A stretch of 64,000 bases of DNA from Nymphaea colorata (GCF_008831285.2 NC_045140.1:7002505-7066504); one strand, 5' to 3'; shown: positions 47,906-61,174, counted from the first letter of the stretch. Program-made: numbers and translations. Notes: generated by a model from the sequence alone, not told the origin.

Positions 47906-50900
47906 GCATTTGTCTTTGACTTCTCACTTGTCCCTAACTTCATGGTGTCAGTTATAGATTGATACAATTTTATCTTTTTGGAGCTTCATCACTTTACTTT
48001 CTATTCAAGCAGCAAAGAGTATAGGGTATTAATTGTGTAGCTTGGGAGATGAGTTTGAAGCTAACCTTGGCACTAGGATGTTTAAATACCCCCAGAGGTG
48101 ATTGAGAGTCTCTGTCTGCTCACTTCATGTTTGTACAAGAGATAAAAATATATGCACATCATAATTTTTCACACCAATTCAACTAGCATCCTCGATCATG
48201 CTAGTAGATACAAGAATTGAGGAAAATCTTTCTCAAATGCAAGGCAACACAATTATGTCAATGGCATAATAAACAACTTCCATGCTTGTAATCTTACCTA
48301 TAGGAATTTTAGCATTTTTTTTGTCTTTTGTGCCTGCAACAAAAATGCACAAGTACCATACTCTAGCACCATCAAAATCTTGCACACCAATTTAAATTGA
48401 GTGAACATAATGACATTATAGAAACAACAAAACAAGAAAGTAGCTTGTTACTGCTTCTCCTAATTTCATGTTATTCACTATCAACTATGAAATTTTAAAG
48501 GAAGCCTGATGTTATTGGCAATGACAACAAGGTGCAGGCCTAGAAAGCAGTATACAAGTAGCTAGAAAGTAAATATTATATATGGCTCAGTCAGACCCCA
48601 TAATCACATAGAAGTAGCATTTATGATATGATTTGTAACAATTTTATATGTTGATTCTCTAAAGCGCGACTAAAACATGTTATACTTCTGTTCATTATAA
48701 AACACAAATTTGTATTTCCAACGGCACTAGCTCTACGTATCTTTTAAAATATAATAAGGCTAATCATGCTTCTCACACATACAAAGCAAACTCTATAACT
48801 TATAATAACAAATTATAGTATAGCTAAATATAATGCCATAAAAAGGTGAATTTTGATATCTTCATTCATGAAGTAGGTTATGTAGAAGATGCAGAACTAA
48901 GGAAATCAGCTACATGAAAATTATCAAATGAACCTACCAATCCACAAACCATGTTTGTAGAACATCCAAGTCAATGCCTATTTGAGAAACATCTTGATGC
49001 ACTTTAGTAACATGGCAACTGATTTATGTAAATCAAAAAAGATATAATAGACCAAACAAAAAAGATAGAATAGGCGAAGGAGAAAGAAAAAAACATCTTA
49101 CTCTATAGTTGCTAAATTAAGATAAAATACCAAAAACAATTAAGGTCACCTCATGCTTCAATAATTTGGTCAGATTTTTTCCTTGTCCAATTTACCATCT
49201 AAGTTCTCAATCCTTTGAGTCAAATGTCTTTTTGTAGCCTTGCAACGCAAAAAGGAAGACATGAGAGAAAATGAGACCAAAAATTGACACAGTAAATCAT
49301 CTTAGAAATTGAAGACTTCATATCATTGAATAAAAAAGAAAGGTCTGACAATCAACAATTAAGATTGTTAACCCCTTCAAACCCTCAACCTCCCCCTTCA
49401 TCAAAAGAAGGAAAATTGTGAGTTATAAAAGTAGCAGCCAAACATATGCCAAGTAAAAGATCTGAGGGACCTCAAAGTGATGTGAAGTCAAACTAGTTGC
49501 TAGGTGAGTAGTATGGACTCCTTGTTCATAGTTTTACATATTCATTTATTCTTTTTTTATGCTTGTGACTACCACTTGATTGTTCCACCTCTTCCTAAGA
49601 TCATTTATTTCCTCTAAGCAAATGAATATATTATGTTTTTTATTTATCTTCCCATTGTATATGCCTGTTTACGAAAATACATGCAAAGGTAATATTGCTA
49701 CAACAATTTGTGCTTGTCATTTTGTTTTTTATATTGATTGCAAAATGGGCAAGGGAGAACTTGTTCAAAAATGGAGTTGGCTCTTAATCACATACTATAT
49801 ATGTATAGATAGAATTTTGCAAGGGTTTAAAAGTGTATTTAGGTAGACAAACAATGCATACCGTAAGTGCTGCAGAAACTTGCTCTAAATGAGGCCGTTA
49901 TAATGTCTTGAAATTATTCAATATAGTTGAGTATAATCTCACCAACAGCTTATTCAAAAATTGATACTTCTAGACTTCTTGCCATTTGCTAATACATCAC
50001 TGGTTGGCTTTTCTAATGTACTCTCACTTAGTGCTTTAGAGGTGTACTTTGGTTGCAGTAGAATATCAACTCAGGGTATCTATAACATGGTGAGGGTATC
50101 TATAACATGGTGATCAGTGTTGGTTCGAGTTCTTACTTTCATAGTGCTGAAGAGGCTATCTCCTGCTCTTTGCTCACAAAAGCTTGAGTGTCTTGTCTAT
50201 ATATTTTTTCCCCTGCTTACAACTAAATGGAGCAAAATTTCAAAGACTACATCAAAATGCATCTATTAATGGTTTTTAAAAATTATCTTAAGCAGTTTTA
50301 TTTTTCTTTAAGATTTTCATGTTATGACTTGTTGAATAATGAAAATAAATGATTCACTAAACAATAGACATAATTTTCTTTTTCTTTTTTTTCTTTGCAA
50401 TTTCTTGAACATGCTTTTGTAATTGCCTACAATTCTAAAGCAAAACCATATTGTGGTTCATGTTCCATGCATAATTCCTCTTTTCATTGGAACGAAGCTT
50501 GCCTGCCATCAGTCCAATTTGTAGTCAATAAGTCAATAATTTGTAGATAGTTACAAATAAGCCAGTTTGGCTTTTTAGCCTTTCCAAGTTGTTGGTGATC
50601 ATCCAACCGTGTGTAGATGTATTGTACAGTCTGACTTTGAATTTCATAATGGTTTGAGGATTGAGTTACAAGTCCATTTATGTACCAAAGCTATTTCTTT
50701 TTGGTAAAAGTAGAGGATTTTGTTTACAACTTTCAGGCTGATTTGTATTTTGATTTTTTCTTTAGTTTGTGATTTGTTTGACATTTGATATCATTTTGGA
50801 CTAGTTTTTAGTTTGCTTCCAGCAATATTTATCTATGTTTTCTGAAATCCAAACTAATAGTCTCTTTTCATAACATAATGAAAATATGCAGCACGAAGCT

Positions 50901-50988
50901 TCATTTATTGAATACATATCATTGTAGCAATATGTGCAACAAAGTGTCTATAAATGATAGATGGCAATGCCAGCAGATGTGTAGTAGT
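47906..50988. other. AT-rich region without recognisable genes
   Basis: About 3 kb with scattered short open frames (the longest 88 codons at 49580-49846, Phe/Ile-rich and unconvincing). A 20-bp direct duplication of AGGGTATCTATAACATGGTG occurs at about 50074-50113. No RNA gene or mobile element could be named. Confidence 0.4.
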
Positions 50989-51055
50989 CTATGTCACATA
51001 GGTGCGGGTGCGGGTACGGGTATGGCGTTTTCGCCAATCTTGGTATGGCAGTACA
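50989..51055 (+). repeat. Copy 2 of the GGGTATGGG / CTATGTCACATAGG repeat
   Basis: CTATGTCACATAGG is followed by tandem GGTGCG / GGTACG / GGTATGG hexamers. Related to 10996-11042 and 62783-63236. Confidence 0.55.
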
Positions 51056-51329
51056 AAAAAAAGTAACATAAATATAAGAAATAGATGTCATTTTTGCTTT
51101 AAATATGTTGTATGAAGGTAAAGAAGAAGGAGGAAGAGGCGTCAGGAGGAAGAAGGAAGTAGTCTAGTTGTATAGGGAATGTGATAAGGGTTTGTGGTAC
51201 AATGGAACAACCCATTAACCTGCGCATAGAGGGAGAATGTGATTAGACCATCCCCATCTCTCTACAAGTCCAGCAGAATTGCACATCTTTGTGCACAATA
51301 TTTTTTATTTTGATGAAATATGAAGTCCG

Positions 51330-51390
<61 letters not shown>
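51330..51390 (+). repeat. (CT)n(AT)n microsatellite
   Basis: A CT dinucleotide run passes directly into about 20 AT dinucleotides. A 77-codon minus-strand frame across it (Tyr/Ile and Arg/Glu repeats) is an artefact. Confidence 0.92.
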
Positions 51391-51393
<3 letters not shown>

Positions 51394-52349
51394 TATGAGG
51401 TGTTAAGAAAGATAGGGGTTACTTTTCCTAAAGCAATTGCATGAGCACCGGCCATAATAACCATTCTTATATGCATATTAAATATGCAATTGAGAATTTA
51501 ACTTTTAGAAATACATGTGAATAACCGTTTTTAATGCGTCATTATTAAGAGGGGCCATGCTGCTTTCTAAAGATCATTAGGAATACCACTTTTAGCAATA
51601 TATTAAGAACGATCACCCAACTATTTTAATTAGTTTTAAGAATGACCATCCATAATTTAGGAACGGTTTCCTGGTGTTCCTATGATTATTTATTCTTGTG
51701 ATATATAGCTGATATATACCAAACTCTCATATATTAGACTTGATTTTTTTTTTAGGAATCATCAAGACCATCGATTCTAATGAGATCAACAGAGATTAAG
51801 TTGTAAATATAAAAGTCAAGCCGTTCATCAATAGTTTAAAATATCCTTTAAAGGAGGAAAGAGAGAAAGAGGGAGAAAATGAGTTCCCTTAGATGAAACC
51901 CCTTGTCTCTCTTGAGGAGTATTTCAGACTCTTGAAATAATATACTGTAGTTTAATCCCAACATCTGGTATCCTTGTAATCAACAACCCATATGATTTTG
52001 GTCAATGTCTAGTATATGAGGGTCTAATTGCTACTTGTTTCACTATGTTTATATGTAAAGAGAAATAAATAGAAAAAGATAATTCAAATTAGCTGGCTCT
52101 CAGATGTTATCTGACGACTAAATAATAAAAACAGAAACACAGACAAACTAGAATGCAAAAAAATAATGAAAAGAATAAGCAGTGCAAGAAACATGTGCAG
52201 ACGTGTTCTAAACAATTTGTAGACCTTGGTTAGAAATTTTACATACATAAGTATTTATAGGAAGTAAAGATCATTTGTCCCAATTTGTTGTTGTTCCTAG
52301 AAAATTTACAGAAAGAAACAATTTTTTTTATCCTGCTATACTATCAAGC

Positions 52350-52389
<40 letters not shown>

Positions 52390-52782
52390 CATCGGTTCCC
52401 ACATATCTCTCAAATAATGAAATGGACAACCATCTGTTATGCTGGCAATTGTGTGAAGCTCCACTTCTTCTCCCCCTGCCCTCTCTCTTTCTTCATCCCA
52501 CAATGGCCTGCTTCTTACTGGTATCATCATCCCTCATTTCGTCAGTCGCTGTGAATTGTCAGTGGCCTGCTCGTGCCTACATTCTCTACTTTTTGCCCCT
52601 CCCTTCATTCACCTGCCCACCTAATATATATATATATATATATATATGAAAAATGGGCTGTTACCTAAGCAGCCTGGGAGCTGGTCGAACAGTCCTGCAA
52701 GAAAGGGCGCTGCTTACATGGGCACCTTAAATTCCATAAAAAAACTAAAGAAAAAGCTGAAAAGAGCTGCTGCCGAAGCAGC

Positions 52783-52821
<39 letters not shown>

Positions 52822-53320
52822 AGAGAAGGAGGCCATCAACTGTGCTGGTCGTCATTGGCGGAGAGAGGAATGAAGGAAAGAGTGGAAAGGGAGGGAGAAG
52901 AAGAGAGACAGAGGTCAGCAAAGAGAAAGCGGGGCACGAAGACCCCTTCCAACAGTTTTTTCTTTCTTCGACTTTACAATCGTGGCAGTTTGATTAGATG
53001 AAATGGGACGGCCCCGGGAACCATTTGTGAGATCTTAATTACTTTTCATACATTAGCACCGGTCAATTCTTATATATCTCCCATAATGATGGGAATCATT
53101 GGGGCCATCGATTCTAGAAAGATTAAAAGGTGGTAGTAATGAATTTGCAAATATAAAAGAATAGTCTTAAATATTCTCAAAAGAGACACCCGGTTGAGTT
53201 TAATGAAACTCATTTGTTTTATTATTTTCTTTCTTTTTCTCTTTTTCTCAAAGTAATTTGGTTTCTAGGATTTTACATTTGCAAGGTGATCTCGACATTA
53301 CCATCAATGTCTAACGCATG
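51391..53320. other. Intergenic with microsatellites
   Basis: No gene. Contains (AT)n at 52353-52388 and 52624-52647, and (GA)n at 52787-52820. The 52650-52790 piece is GC-richer, with GGGCTG...CAGCCC symmetry just outside the GA run, and may be a small MITE or SINE fragment. Confidence 0.5.
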
Positions 53321-55278
53321 AGGGTCTTGTATATATATATATATATATGTATATCGATTAAGAGAGAAAGATAGTGGTTTGTTTAGGTGTTTATAGATTT
53401 TCTAAAAAAAGGCAATAAAATTGATATTTACAAATTTTATTTTCTACAAATAAAACTTATAAGTGTTCCAACTAAGTATAGATAAAAGTTGTTTTTGTTA
53501 TGCTTAATTTAGGTACTAGATTTGCATATTTCGGTTAAGCTTAATTTATAAATTAATATGGGTTGTCCCTTTCATTTTTAATTTATTTTGTTTTCTCTAG
53601 CAAAGTTGTTTAGTCCTGTGCTTTAACTTTTTATCTTTTCATTTAAATTTTTATCTGATTTTTAAACTAAAAAACACAATTTTTATCCAACATGTTTCAT
53701 AGATGATTTTGGTTCCAGTTCAATTTGTTAAATCAAATTCAAAAACTAATTTTGATAACATTAAGTTCAGATGCATTATTCAAGTTTGTTTTCTTAGGCA
53801 CTTGGCTTTGGGTGACAAAAAAAAACCCGTTCTCTTCATTAATTTAGATTTAAAATCCATGACGTGACATGTAGCAAAAGGCTCATTGTAAATTTTCTTT
53901 CTTTTATCAAAAAGAGGATGTTAGCTCAGATCTAACATCGACACTTAAAATCATTATTTTAGGTTTTTTGCTTTGATTAAACGTTGAGTTAAAATTAGAG
54001 GCAGAATCCCCAAAGGGGTTGGAGAAACGGATATGTCTGAGGTTGATGGGTAGTCAATATTCATTTCGAATTCTCATGACATTATTGTAAAAGAAGAAGG
54101 AATGAAGTACCAATATATAAGTTGAAGCATAGTGCGTCTCAAAGCATTAAAAGTAACTATAAACCTTAGAAAAATAAATAGCAGAAGAAAAAGCTTTGGT
54201 AAAGCTTTGGTCTTCCATCAAACTATGGGATTATCTTTCTATTCTCAGCACAAGATCGAAGGAGAAAGACCTAATCTTAAATATATTGATCTCAAAACCT
54301 AAGAATCTTAGCACTGGAAAGTTTCCGTAAAGTTTTGGATTTTCAAGGCAATCTCTTTCAAGTCGGAAACAAAAAAATAAAAAAGTTTCACACAATGATA
54401 ATTTCTATTAAGTGTTTATACGGCATAAAGCTAATCCTCATGGCAAACGAATTATTCGAGCAATCAAACCCCTCCTGATTCTCGGCAAGAGCCACCTTTA
54501 CTTATCATTTTCTTTACAAGTTTCGAGTTGAAAGAATTTTTTAAAGCGCATCGGCAACCGAGACTGCTGATTCTGAGACTCCAAGTAGCAGATAAAGCTT
54601 TTTTTTATTGCAGGTGTCAACAAGGAAGTTAGGAACGCCTTGATCGCTCACTGAGGAACGATAGGAAGACTTGAGTGAAGGCTGGAATTTTGTATCTATC
54701 AACTTGGTGAAGTTCACAAGTAGTTAAGGAATAGAGGGTTTGGAACCAGTGGTAAGGACAACCACAATTTTGTTGATATCAATTTCCCAGTCTATTGTAA
54801 AGAAAGCTGTCCGACTAAGAAGGGGGAATCTGAACTTGACGATACGATGAAGGTGTGCGGATGAGGATATCTTGTCTCTTTCTATTGGCGAAAGTAGCCG
54901 GTTGGTTTCTCCTCGTAGAATGGTCTTGAGGGGTACAATGTAGCTGGTTGGACTGGTAAAGCGATAAAAAGCTGATTGTCAACTCAATTCTTATAGACGC
55001 TACTCATCTGAACAACAAACATCAACTATTTGATGCTTAGTTGATAGGTGTCTCATTCCTCACCTGGGTCCCCAACACAGCCTGGATTCTATAAGCAGAA
55101 AGAAAGGTAGAGGGGCTTTAGCCTCTTCGAGGTATGCTTCTACCCCCACTACCTTCTTATGTACTCTTTTTTTTTTTTAAAGGATGAAAACTTGAGAAAA
55201 CAAAAAATACCATGAATTGAAAAGGAAAATGCTGAGAATGGCTTGAGAGTGTTCTACACAGGATGCACTAGGCATAAG
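53321..55278. other. Intergenic; GC-richer block 54480-55160
   Basis: (TA)n at 53331-53349, then AT-rich DNA. From about 54480 to 55160 the base composition becomes more even, with no coding frame. It ends at a T11 run (about 55169). The origin of the block is unknown; an organellar insertion or an old retroelement is possible. Confidence 0.35.
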
Positions 55279-55715
55279 GATGTCAATATACCTATTTGGT
55301 TCAGATGTCTAATTGAACCATTCTAAAAAAGTTAGATGTAGAAAAAAGTTTAATATCCGATTAAGAAATCAGATTGGATTTAGATCTAAGAAACAACTTC
55401 CGACCAGATTTGGATTCATATATATATATGTATATATATATATGATTGGATTTAGTTTTTAAATAATCATCCTATATTCAATACTTGTCCATTTTGAAAA
55501 TCGGTCAGATTCAATTCAAAATTTAAGTTTGGATTTAGATACAAATGTAAAAGAATAGATTCAGATCATGTTCAGATTGTGAAATCAGCTTTCAGATTCG
55601 AATTCCGATATGACTTTTCTTTGTTCATATTTGAATCCGAGTATGTGAATATCCTAAAAAGTGAATATGGTTAAGGGTGTATTCGATTCAAATCCAATCA
55701 ATCGACATCCTTAAC
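55279..55715 (+). repeat. About 430-bp dispersed repeat, copy B, with short inverted ends
   Basis: Collinear with 32505-32940. Its ends are inverted: AAGGATGTCAATA on the left and TCGACATCCTTAA on the right, about 11 matching bases. That suggests a non-autonomous DNA element. An internal (AT)n run near 55424-55443 is private to this copy. Confidence 0.65.
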
Positions 55716-57538
55716 TAGGCTTTTACTGGAAACACTCCAGTTTGTTGTTTTTAGTTGTTTGTATCTTTCTCGGTACTGGTACATGTTTAAGTATAATATA
55801 ATTGATTATAAAAATAAATGAGCTTTCTGATCTCCTTGACCTTATATGGAAAACCCGGATAAACTTAGCCTTAGGCAAGATTTGAACATAAAAGTGAAAT
55901 ATAAATTAAGTTATATTGAGCTCTTTATATTTTTCTCATTCGGAAACTCCATCTGATTAGACCTATTCTTTAAATCTTACACTTAGGAAACAATGAGTTC
56001 CAAATCCCATTTTAAGCTTTAACACAATCTAAATATAATAAAAAGCAGGGATCTATATCCAATCATGGACACAACTTTGATTTCTCTTAGTCTAATCTTG
56101 CAAAAAAAAAAAAAAAGATATGGATCCAATTACCAATCAGATTTGGATTTCCGATGCAGACCTGCTGGGGGAAAACCGTCCCTCTCTTTTATTGAGAAAG
56201 AATCAAAGAATTGCAAAATATTCGACATGCAAAGCAACCAAAAGAGGAGGAAGCCAGATTTGGATCTAATTTGCAGTTTTTTTTAAAACCAGAGCCCGGT
56301 ACCTGATTTGGGTTGTTAAGAAATCTTTTCAATCAACTTATCCAAATTTGGTCTTGTAAAGTAAATCCAGATATTAACGAATTAAAAAAAAAAAAAGAAT
56401 GGTTGAATTCGATAAAAACTGAACCGGGCCCAAATTAGGTTGTGCATAGACTGACCAGGGCTTGGGCTCAGCATTGAGACTGAGCCGTCAGAGCCTACTC
56501 GAAATAGGCGTATAAAAGTTAAGAACTAAACTCAGTCAAAGGTTCATGACCTAACCTAAGTTAATGGCTGAAGGAGTCAGATTAAACCCTGTCAAGAAAC
56601 GTTCAGAGACCCGAACTTGTTTCGAAGGGGGTTGGTGCAACGGCTGGAACTCGTAGTTCATAGGTGGCTTGTCACTAGTTCTAATAGCTCACTTATGTTA
56701 ATGAAGTTGAACCAAGCAAGGGAGACTTCAATTAAACTCCACATATAACTTTTGAAATATATGAACCTTAAATATAGAATATTTGTTTAAAACTAGATCC
56801 CGTCATCTATTTACTTAAATCTGAATCTGATTGGATCTCATCTTTTAAATCCAAAATTTCTTAATTCGACATCAAATTCTTTTCATGTCATACTTTTTTA
56901 CAGCAGTTTAAGATCTATTAACATCTCCATTTTCTAGCAACAAGAAGAAAAAAAACACAAATTTTGCGTAGTAAAGCTCAAATCCATACCGTTTGCTTTC
57001 TTTGTGAAAAACAAAAGTTGCTCTACTCGATTTGTCATGCTCTCGAGCACGTGTGAAGCAAAGCCTCACAGGTGTGGCGTGAGCCACATAAAAGGAAGGA
57101 AGGGAGGAGGGCCAGGGCGCCTGCCTTCTCGCCTTCCTGCTCGTCGGCTCGTTTGACGCGAGTTGCGGCCTCAGTCCCTGCCGAGGGAATCTGGTTTTAC
57201 AGGCCCAATCAGCAGAGCGCCACCGATTGATCCTCTCTTTTGCGGCTTTTCTCCTCCTCCTCCACCTCCATCTCCCCATCTTCAACCAGAAGACATCCCT
57301 TTTTGCTGTCCCCACTGCAACATGAAAATAAAAAAATAAGCCCACAAGGGGAGACCTCCTTCGTCCCTCCTCTCATAGCCCACGTTTCCCACTCCCATCT
57401 CTCATTCCTTGTCCGCTTGCTTTGCTCTCAACCACATTCTAAGGCTGCCATTGTGGCCGTTTAGCCCAAGAAGCAACGCGTATTTGTTCTTTTGTTTTTC
57501 CCTTTTTTGTAGTATTGGTGGTTTCTGTAGTTGAGGCC
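55716..57538. other. Intergenic; upstream of the Cys-rich gene
   Basis: AT-rich with a degenerate SINE (56625-56720). The last 300 bp (57220-57538) become CT-rich and probably hold the promoter and leader of the downstream gene. The 145-codon minus-strand frame at 56908-57345 has no family features and overlaps this leader. Confidence 0.4.
56625..56720 (+). mobile_element. tRNA-derived SINE, degenerate copy 2
   Basis: GGGGGTTGGTGCAACGGCTGG (box A side) and GTCACTAGTTCTAATAG (a decayed box B) align with the copy at 24845-24965, including the downstream 'atg..gaagttgaacca'/'atgggcatcaacttcacca' zone. Confidence 0.4.
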
Positions 57539-57669
57539 ATGGCCGTTGGAGTCTTTGTACACCTGCTGCTGGTGCTGCTTGCTGCATCTGTTGTCAACCA
57601 TGGAAGCTGCTCTCCTGTGAGTTCTAGATGTTTGATTTGAACTTTGTGTGTGTTTTTGCTTGGATGGGT

Positions 57670-57710
<41 letters not shown>

Positions 57711-58482
57711 GTGAAATTGCTGGTTGTTTTGGTAAATAGTGACGAGCATATGAGGATTTGATGTTGCTTTTGCTTTTCTTGTTTGGCTTTATTGGGTTGT
57801 CCTTTTCTTTTTCTCTTCTTTTCTTCCATTTTTTTTCTTCTTGTCGGTGTCAGTGGGAACTTGTGGGCTGATGGTGATTTGGGGCCAGATTTTGATTATG
57901 GTTTTGTGAGAGTGGCTTTTGTTTCCCTTGCCTTGTAGCTTGAAGATGATTGAATGTCGATTAATTCTTGATTGAGGAAGCCATTGCTTGTACTTTTTGT
58001 TACCAGGAACATTTTGCTTTCTCTGAAATCAGAATTGGGTCTCCGATAAAGCAATGATGGGCTCTTGAAATTGTTTTTTTTTTCTTTTTCTTTTTGGGAT
58101 GTTTGTTGGGGTCAGCACATTGGTGGGGATTTTTTTTACTCTCCCTCTTATCTTTACCTTGAGTGGAGTTTGCCTTTTGTGGTGTACTGCCCTTGAATCT
58201 GAACAAAATTTGACAAATTCTGTCGTGTTTAAGGTGGATTCAAATGTCTCATCAACCCTTGTACCAATTGGAGGACAAGTAATAAGACCATTTTTCAACG
58301 AAAGCAGGAGGCGACTTGGGAGTTTTCAGATTTGTGCACTCTGTACATGCTGTGATGGGCCAAGGCGCCTCTGTTTAGTGTCTCCTTGCTGCTACGCGAT
58401 TACCTGCAACATCCCCAACAGACCATTTGGGTTCTGTTCTTTCGTCCCCAAAACCTGTAACTGCTTCGGATGCAGTCTTTGA
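57539..58482 (+). CDS. Small secreted 12-cysteine protein, 2 exons
   Basis: Exons 57539-57616 and 58234-58482 (TCTCCT|gtgagt joined to tttaag|GTGGAT, phase 0) give 108 residues. Exon 1 is almost exactly a signal peptide: MAVGVFVHLLLVLLAASVV, with a likely cut near NHGSCS. The mature part has a short variable segment (VDSNVSSTLVPIGG), then RRRLGSFQICALCTCC and a dense block with 12 cysteines (CxxCxCC, C, CC, C, C, CxCxxC) ending KTCNCFGCSL. The pattern SPCCY.I.CN.PN.PFG.CSF.PKTCNCF.C is shared by a conserved plant family of unknown function (possibly the one Pfam lists as DUF7866; recalled, not checked). Its exon layout, one exon per targeting signal and one per mature domain, is typical of plant Cys-rich peptides. 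The intron acceptor is the less certain junction. Confidence 0.78.
57671..57708 (+). repeat. (CT)n microsatellite in the Cys-rich gene intron
   Basis: 19 CT dinucleotides about 55 bp inside the intron, close to the donor. Confidence 0.95.
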
Positions 58483-59735
58483 TCTCAACTCCCCCTCTTT
58501 CTTCTCCCTTTTGATCTTGGGAATTTGTGATGGTGTTGTTGTAAGGATCGATTGATGAAATCCTCTTTTTCGTCTTTGTTTGGTATTCATAAAGGGTTGG
58601 CATTGTGTTGCTGCAGTCTTAATACAAGATTTATTTCTTCTTGGCCTGGTTAATCACTCACTGTATTTATTGAATGTTTAATGTCGTTCTGATTTTGACA
58701 ACAAAAAAGGAAAAAGAAAAGATATTATACTTCTGAGCTACAGTTCTTGGTCAAGGAGTGTGAAGACCCTCCCGTTTGCCTCCTGTGTTTTTCAAGTGTA
58801 TTGGAAGCTTTTATTTGTTATTATTGCTTGCCTGTTCAGTGCGGAAGCATGTAAAAGGAAACTAAGGTGGGTGGCAGGTTGGTAGTTGGGTGTGGCATTA
58901 AAAACACTGAAGAGTTGCTTAACTGGCTGCAATTATTTGTGTGGTTGCCGTTGTTGTTACTTGTTAGATTGTAATTTTCCTCTGAAACTTTCTTTTTCTC
59001 TACCGCATGGATGTGTCGTAAGAGTGTGAAATGCAATCACTCGTCCACAGGAAAAAAAGAGGGATACAGACCATGAGTTGGTTTCCAAGGGTAGATTCTT
59101 GCAGAACATGGTAGGCCCGTGCCCGTATGGCCAAAGTTTTTGAGAGAGAGGATCTGTCTTCTCTCTTCGCTTGTTATTCTTTGTTTCTATGAGATCTCCT
59201 CCCACAGATTCTGGGGTTCTTGTGATGACGGCGTATTTGTCTTAGATGTGATGGCCAATGATACAGATAGTGGTATACTTGGTACCCTGTTGTTTTACTG
59301 AAAAGGACGACTGGCATAAGTGGTATCTTATGTGGCTTAAAAATTAAGGACATCTGCCGGGACTTATCGGAGACCATATTGCACCTTACCAATTTGCTGG
59401 TTACAGTAGTTTGTAAATTGGACATAGATGTACAATAGTATTGTTTATTAAAAAGAAAAGATATATATATTGTTCATTAGAAGATGTGGCCCACTATTTC
59501 AAGTTATCTACTGCACTGCTCTGAGGACGTATGCATCTCACTGATTCAATGTTATATTAATTTCGTGGGACAAGGATGTGCAGTTGAGTGCCCACTTATC
59601 TTGATTTTCGGTGAGGGGAAACTTTTCTTTTGAGGGAATTCCCACTAACGAATGTAATTTTTTATTAATTTTTATTTTGGCAACTTTAGCAGTATGCTCC
59701 AACTGACCATTAAAATTCTGTGTGTGTGTGTGTGT

Positions 59736-59774
<39 letters not shown>

Positions 59775-61174
59775 TTGTTAAAGGTGCTAGCGGCAGTGGT
59801 ATTTAAAATTTCTATTGTTCATTTGGGGCTCAAATTTATTGCCTTACTGGTTCTGCTTGCTGGCAGGCAGTGGCATCTTAATATTCGGGAAAAATGAGCC
59901 ACAGTATTGTCAAACTGAATTGAATCTGCCCATGTGAATCTGGTGACAATGCCAGTTTCGGCGCCTGTAAGTGGTGACATCAAACCACTCTCTCTTTGCC
60001 TTATGAAAGCGTCGTTTCCTCAACAGATGTAAACGACAAAGAGTTTGATGGTTACATCTTGTAACAAAGGCTGCTACTGCAGTGGCATTTACCGAGTTCT
60101 AACGCCTTCTGTTTCACACCCAAAGGCTTTTCCATCACTTGGACACTATGAAGGGATAAAATTGCAGAAACATGCCTTCCTCTGTTCTTTGATGACCAAA
60201 TGGAGACACAAGTCCTTGCTGAGATCGCGCTTGAAATCCATTGACAAGTAGTTTCAATCTACCGTCTGGGTATCCCATGCACACTCTGCTACCAAAATGC
60301 TCCTCAATCTGGATCCTGCACCGTGAAATTGACTATGGTGCTGTAATTACGGCAATTAGGTCGTGCGTTTTCGAAAATGGATTTCTGTAAAAGACCAACT
60401 AGTTGGAACTCTTTAAATTTCTAATTCTAATGCAATTCACATAAGTTAAACAAGTTTTTCCCTGTGAGTTTGCTTCTAATTGCACACGTATGCTGCTTCC
60501 AGGAGTGCATCACATCACAAGCCTACTCAGGGGGAAAGTCTCATGGATTTCCAGGATATACACTTGGATATCCCAGAATTTCAGATACACAAGCAAACAT
60601 AGGTATCCCTGACTCAGATATAAAACAAGCAAGGATATGCAATGCAGTTGCTGGCCTTCAAGAGAACAAACATAATAATAATGCACATTAAATTGGCCGA
60701 TAAAGCACTAAAACTTGTTGCATTCCACTTTACTGACAATAAAGCAAGCCCCTTGCTTTGGTCATGGAGTTTTCATGACGTCTAGCTCTGTGAACTCAGA
60801 CCAATGCGATTTCTCAACTTGGCTCTCTGTCTATGGAGTGCCTCAACATCAAGCGACTAGTAAATGTTTACTTGAGAGCTGAACTGATTTAAAGATCATG
60901 ATCTTTGGCACCGTCCCTAGATGAGGAAGTGCCTCCAAAAAGTCCAAAGCTTGCTCGTCGTTTTCGTAGAATCTTCTAGAGCCCTCCCTATGCTAAATTT
61001 CCTTGACATGTTCTATACAGATATGAGGAACAACTAGCTCCCGTGATAACCGTTCGGAAATTTGGTTTCTGCAATGGCAAACTTAAGCTTTTGGCAACAG
61101 CAATGATTAAGCATTCCTAATTTTGCCGCAACCTAAAGGCATTGTGAATCGTTTGGTATAACTGACAATAGTCA
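58483..61174. other. 3' flank of the Cys-rich gene and intergenic DNA
   Basis: The 3' UTR of the Cys-rich gene should lie within 58483-58700. A (GT)n(GA)n run is at about 59719-59768. Open frames at 60045-60251 and 60464-60691 have no family similarity. No gene named. Confidence 0.45.

Noticed and set aside
56908-57345. Minus-strand 145-codon frame
   Set aside because: No recognisable domain; it lies antisense to the CT-rich leader of the Cys-rich gene, where purine-rich antisense favours long Arg/Lys-rich frames.
58099-58233. Starting the Cys-rich protein at an ATG inside its intron
   Set aside because: That segment would supply a different N terminus, but exon 1 at 57539-57616 gives a textbook signal peptide with compatible phase and a proper donor.
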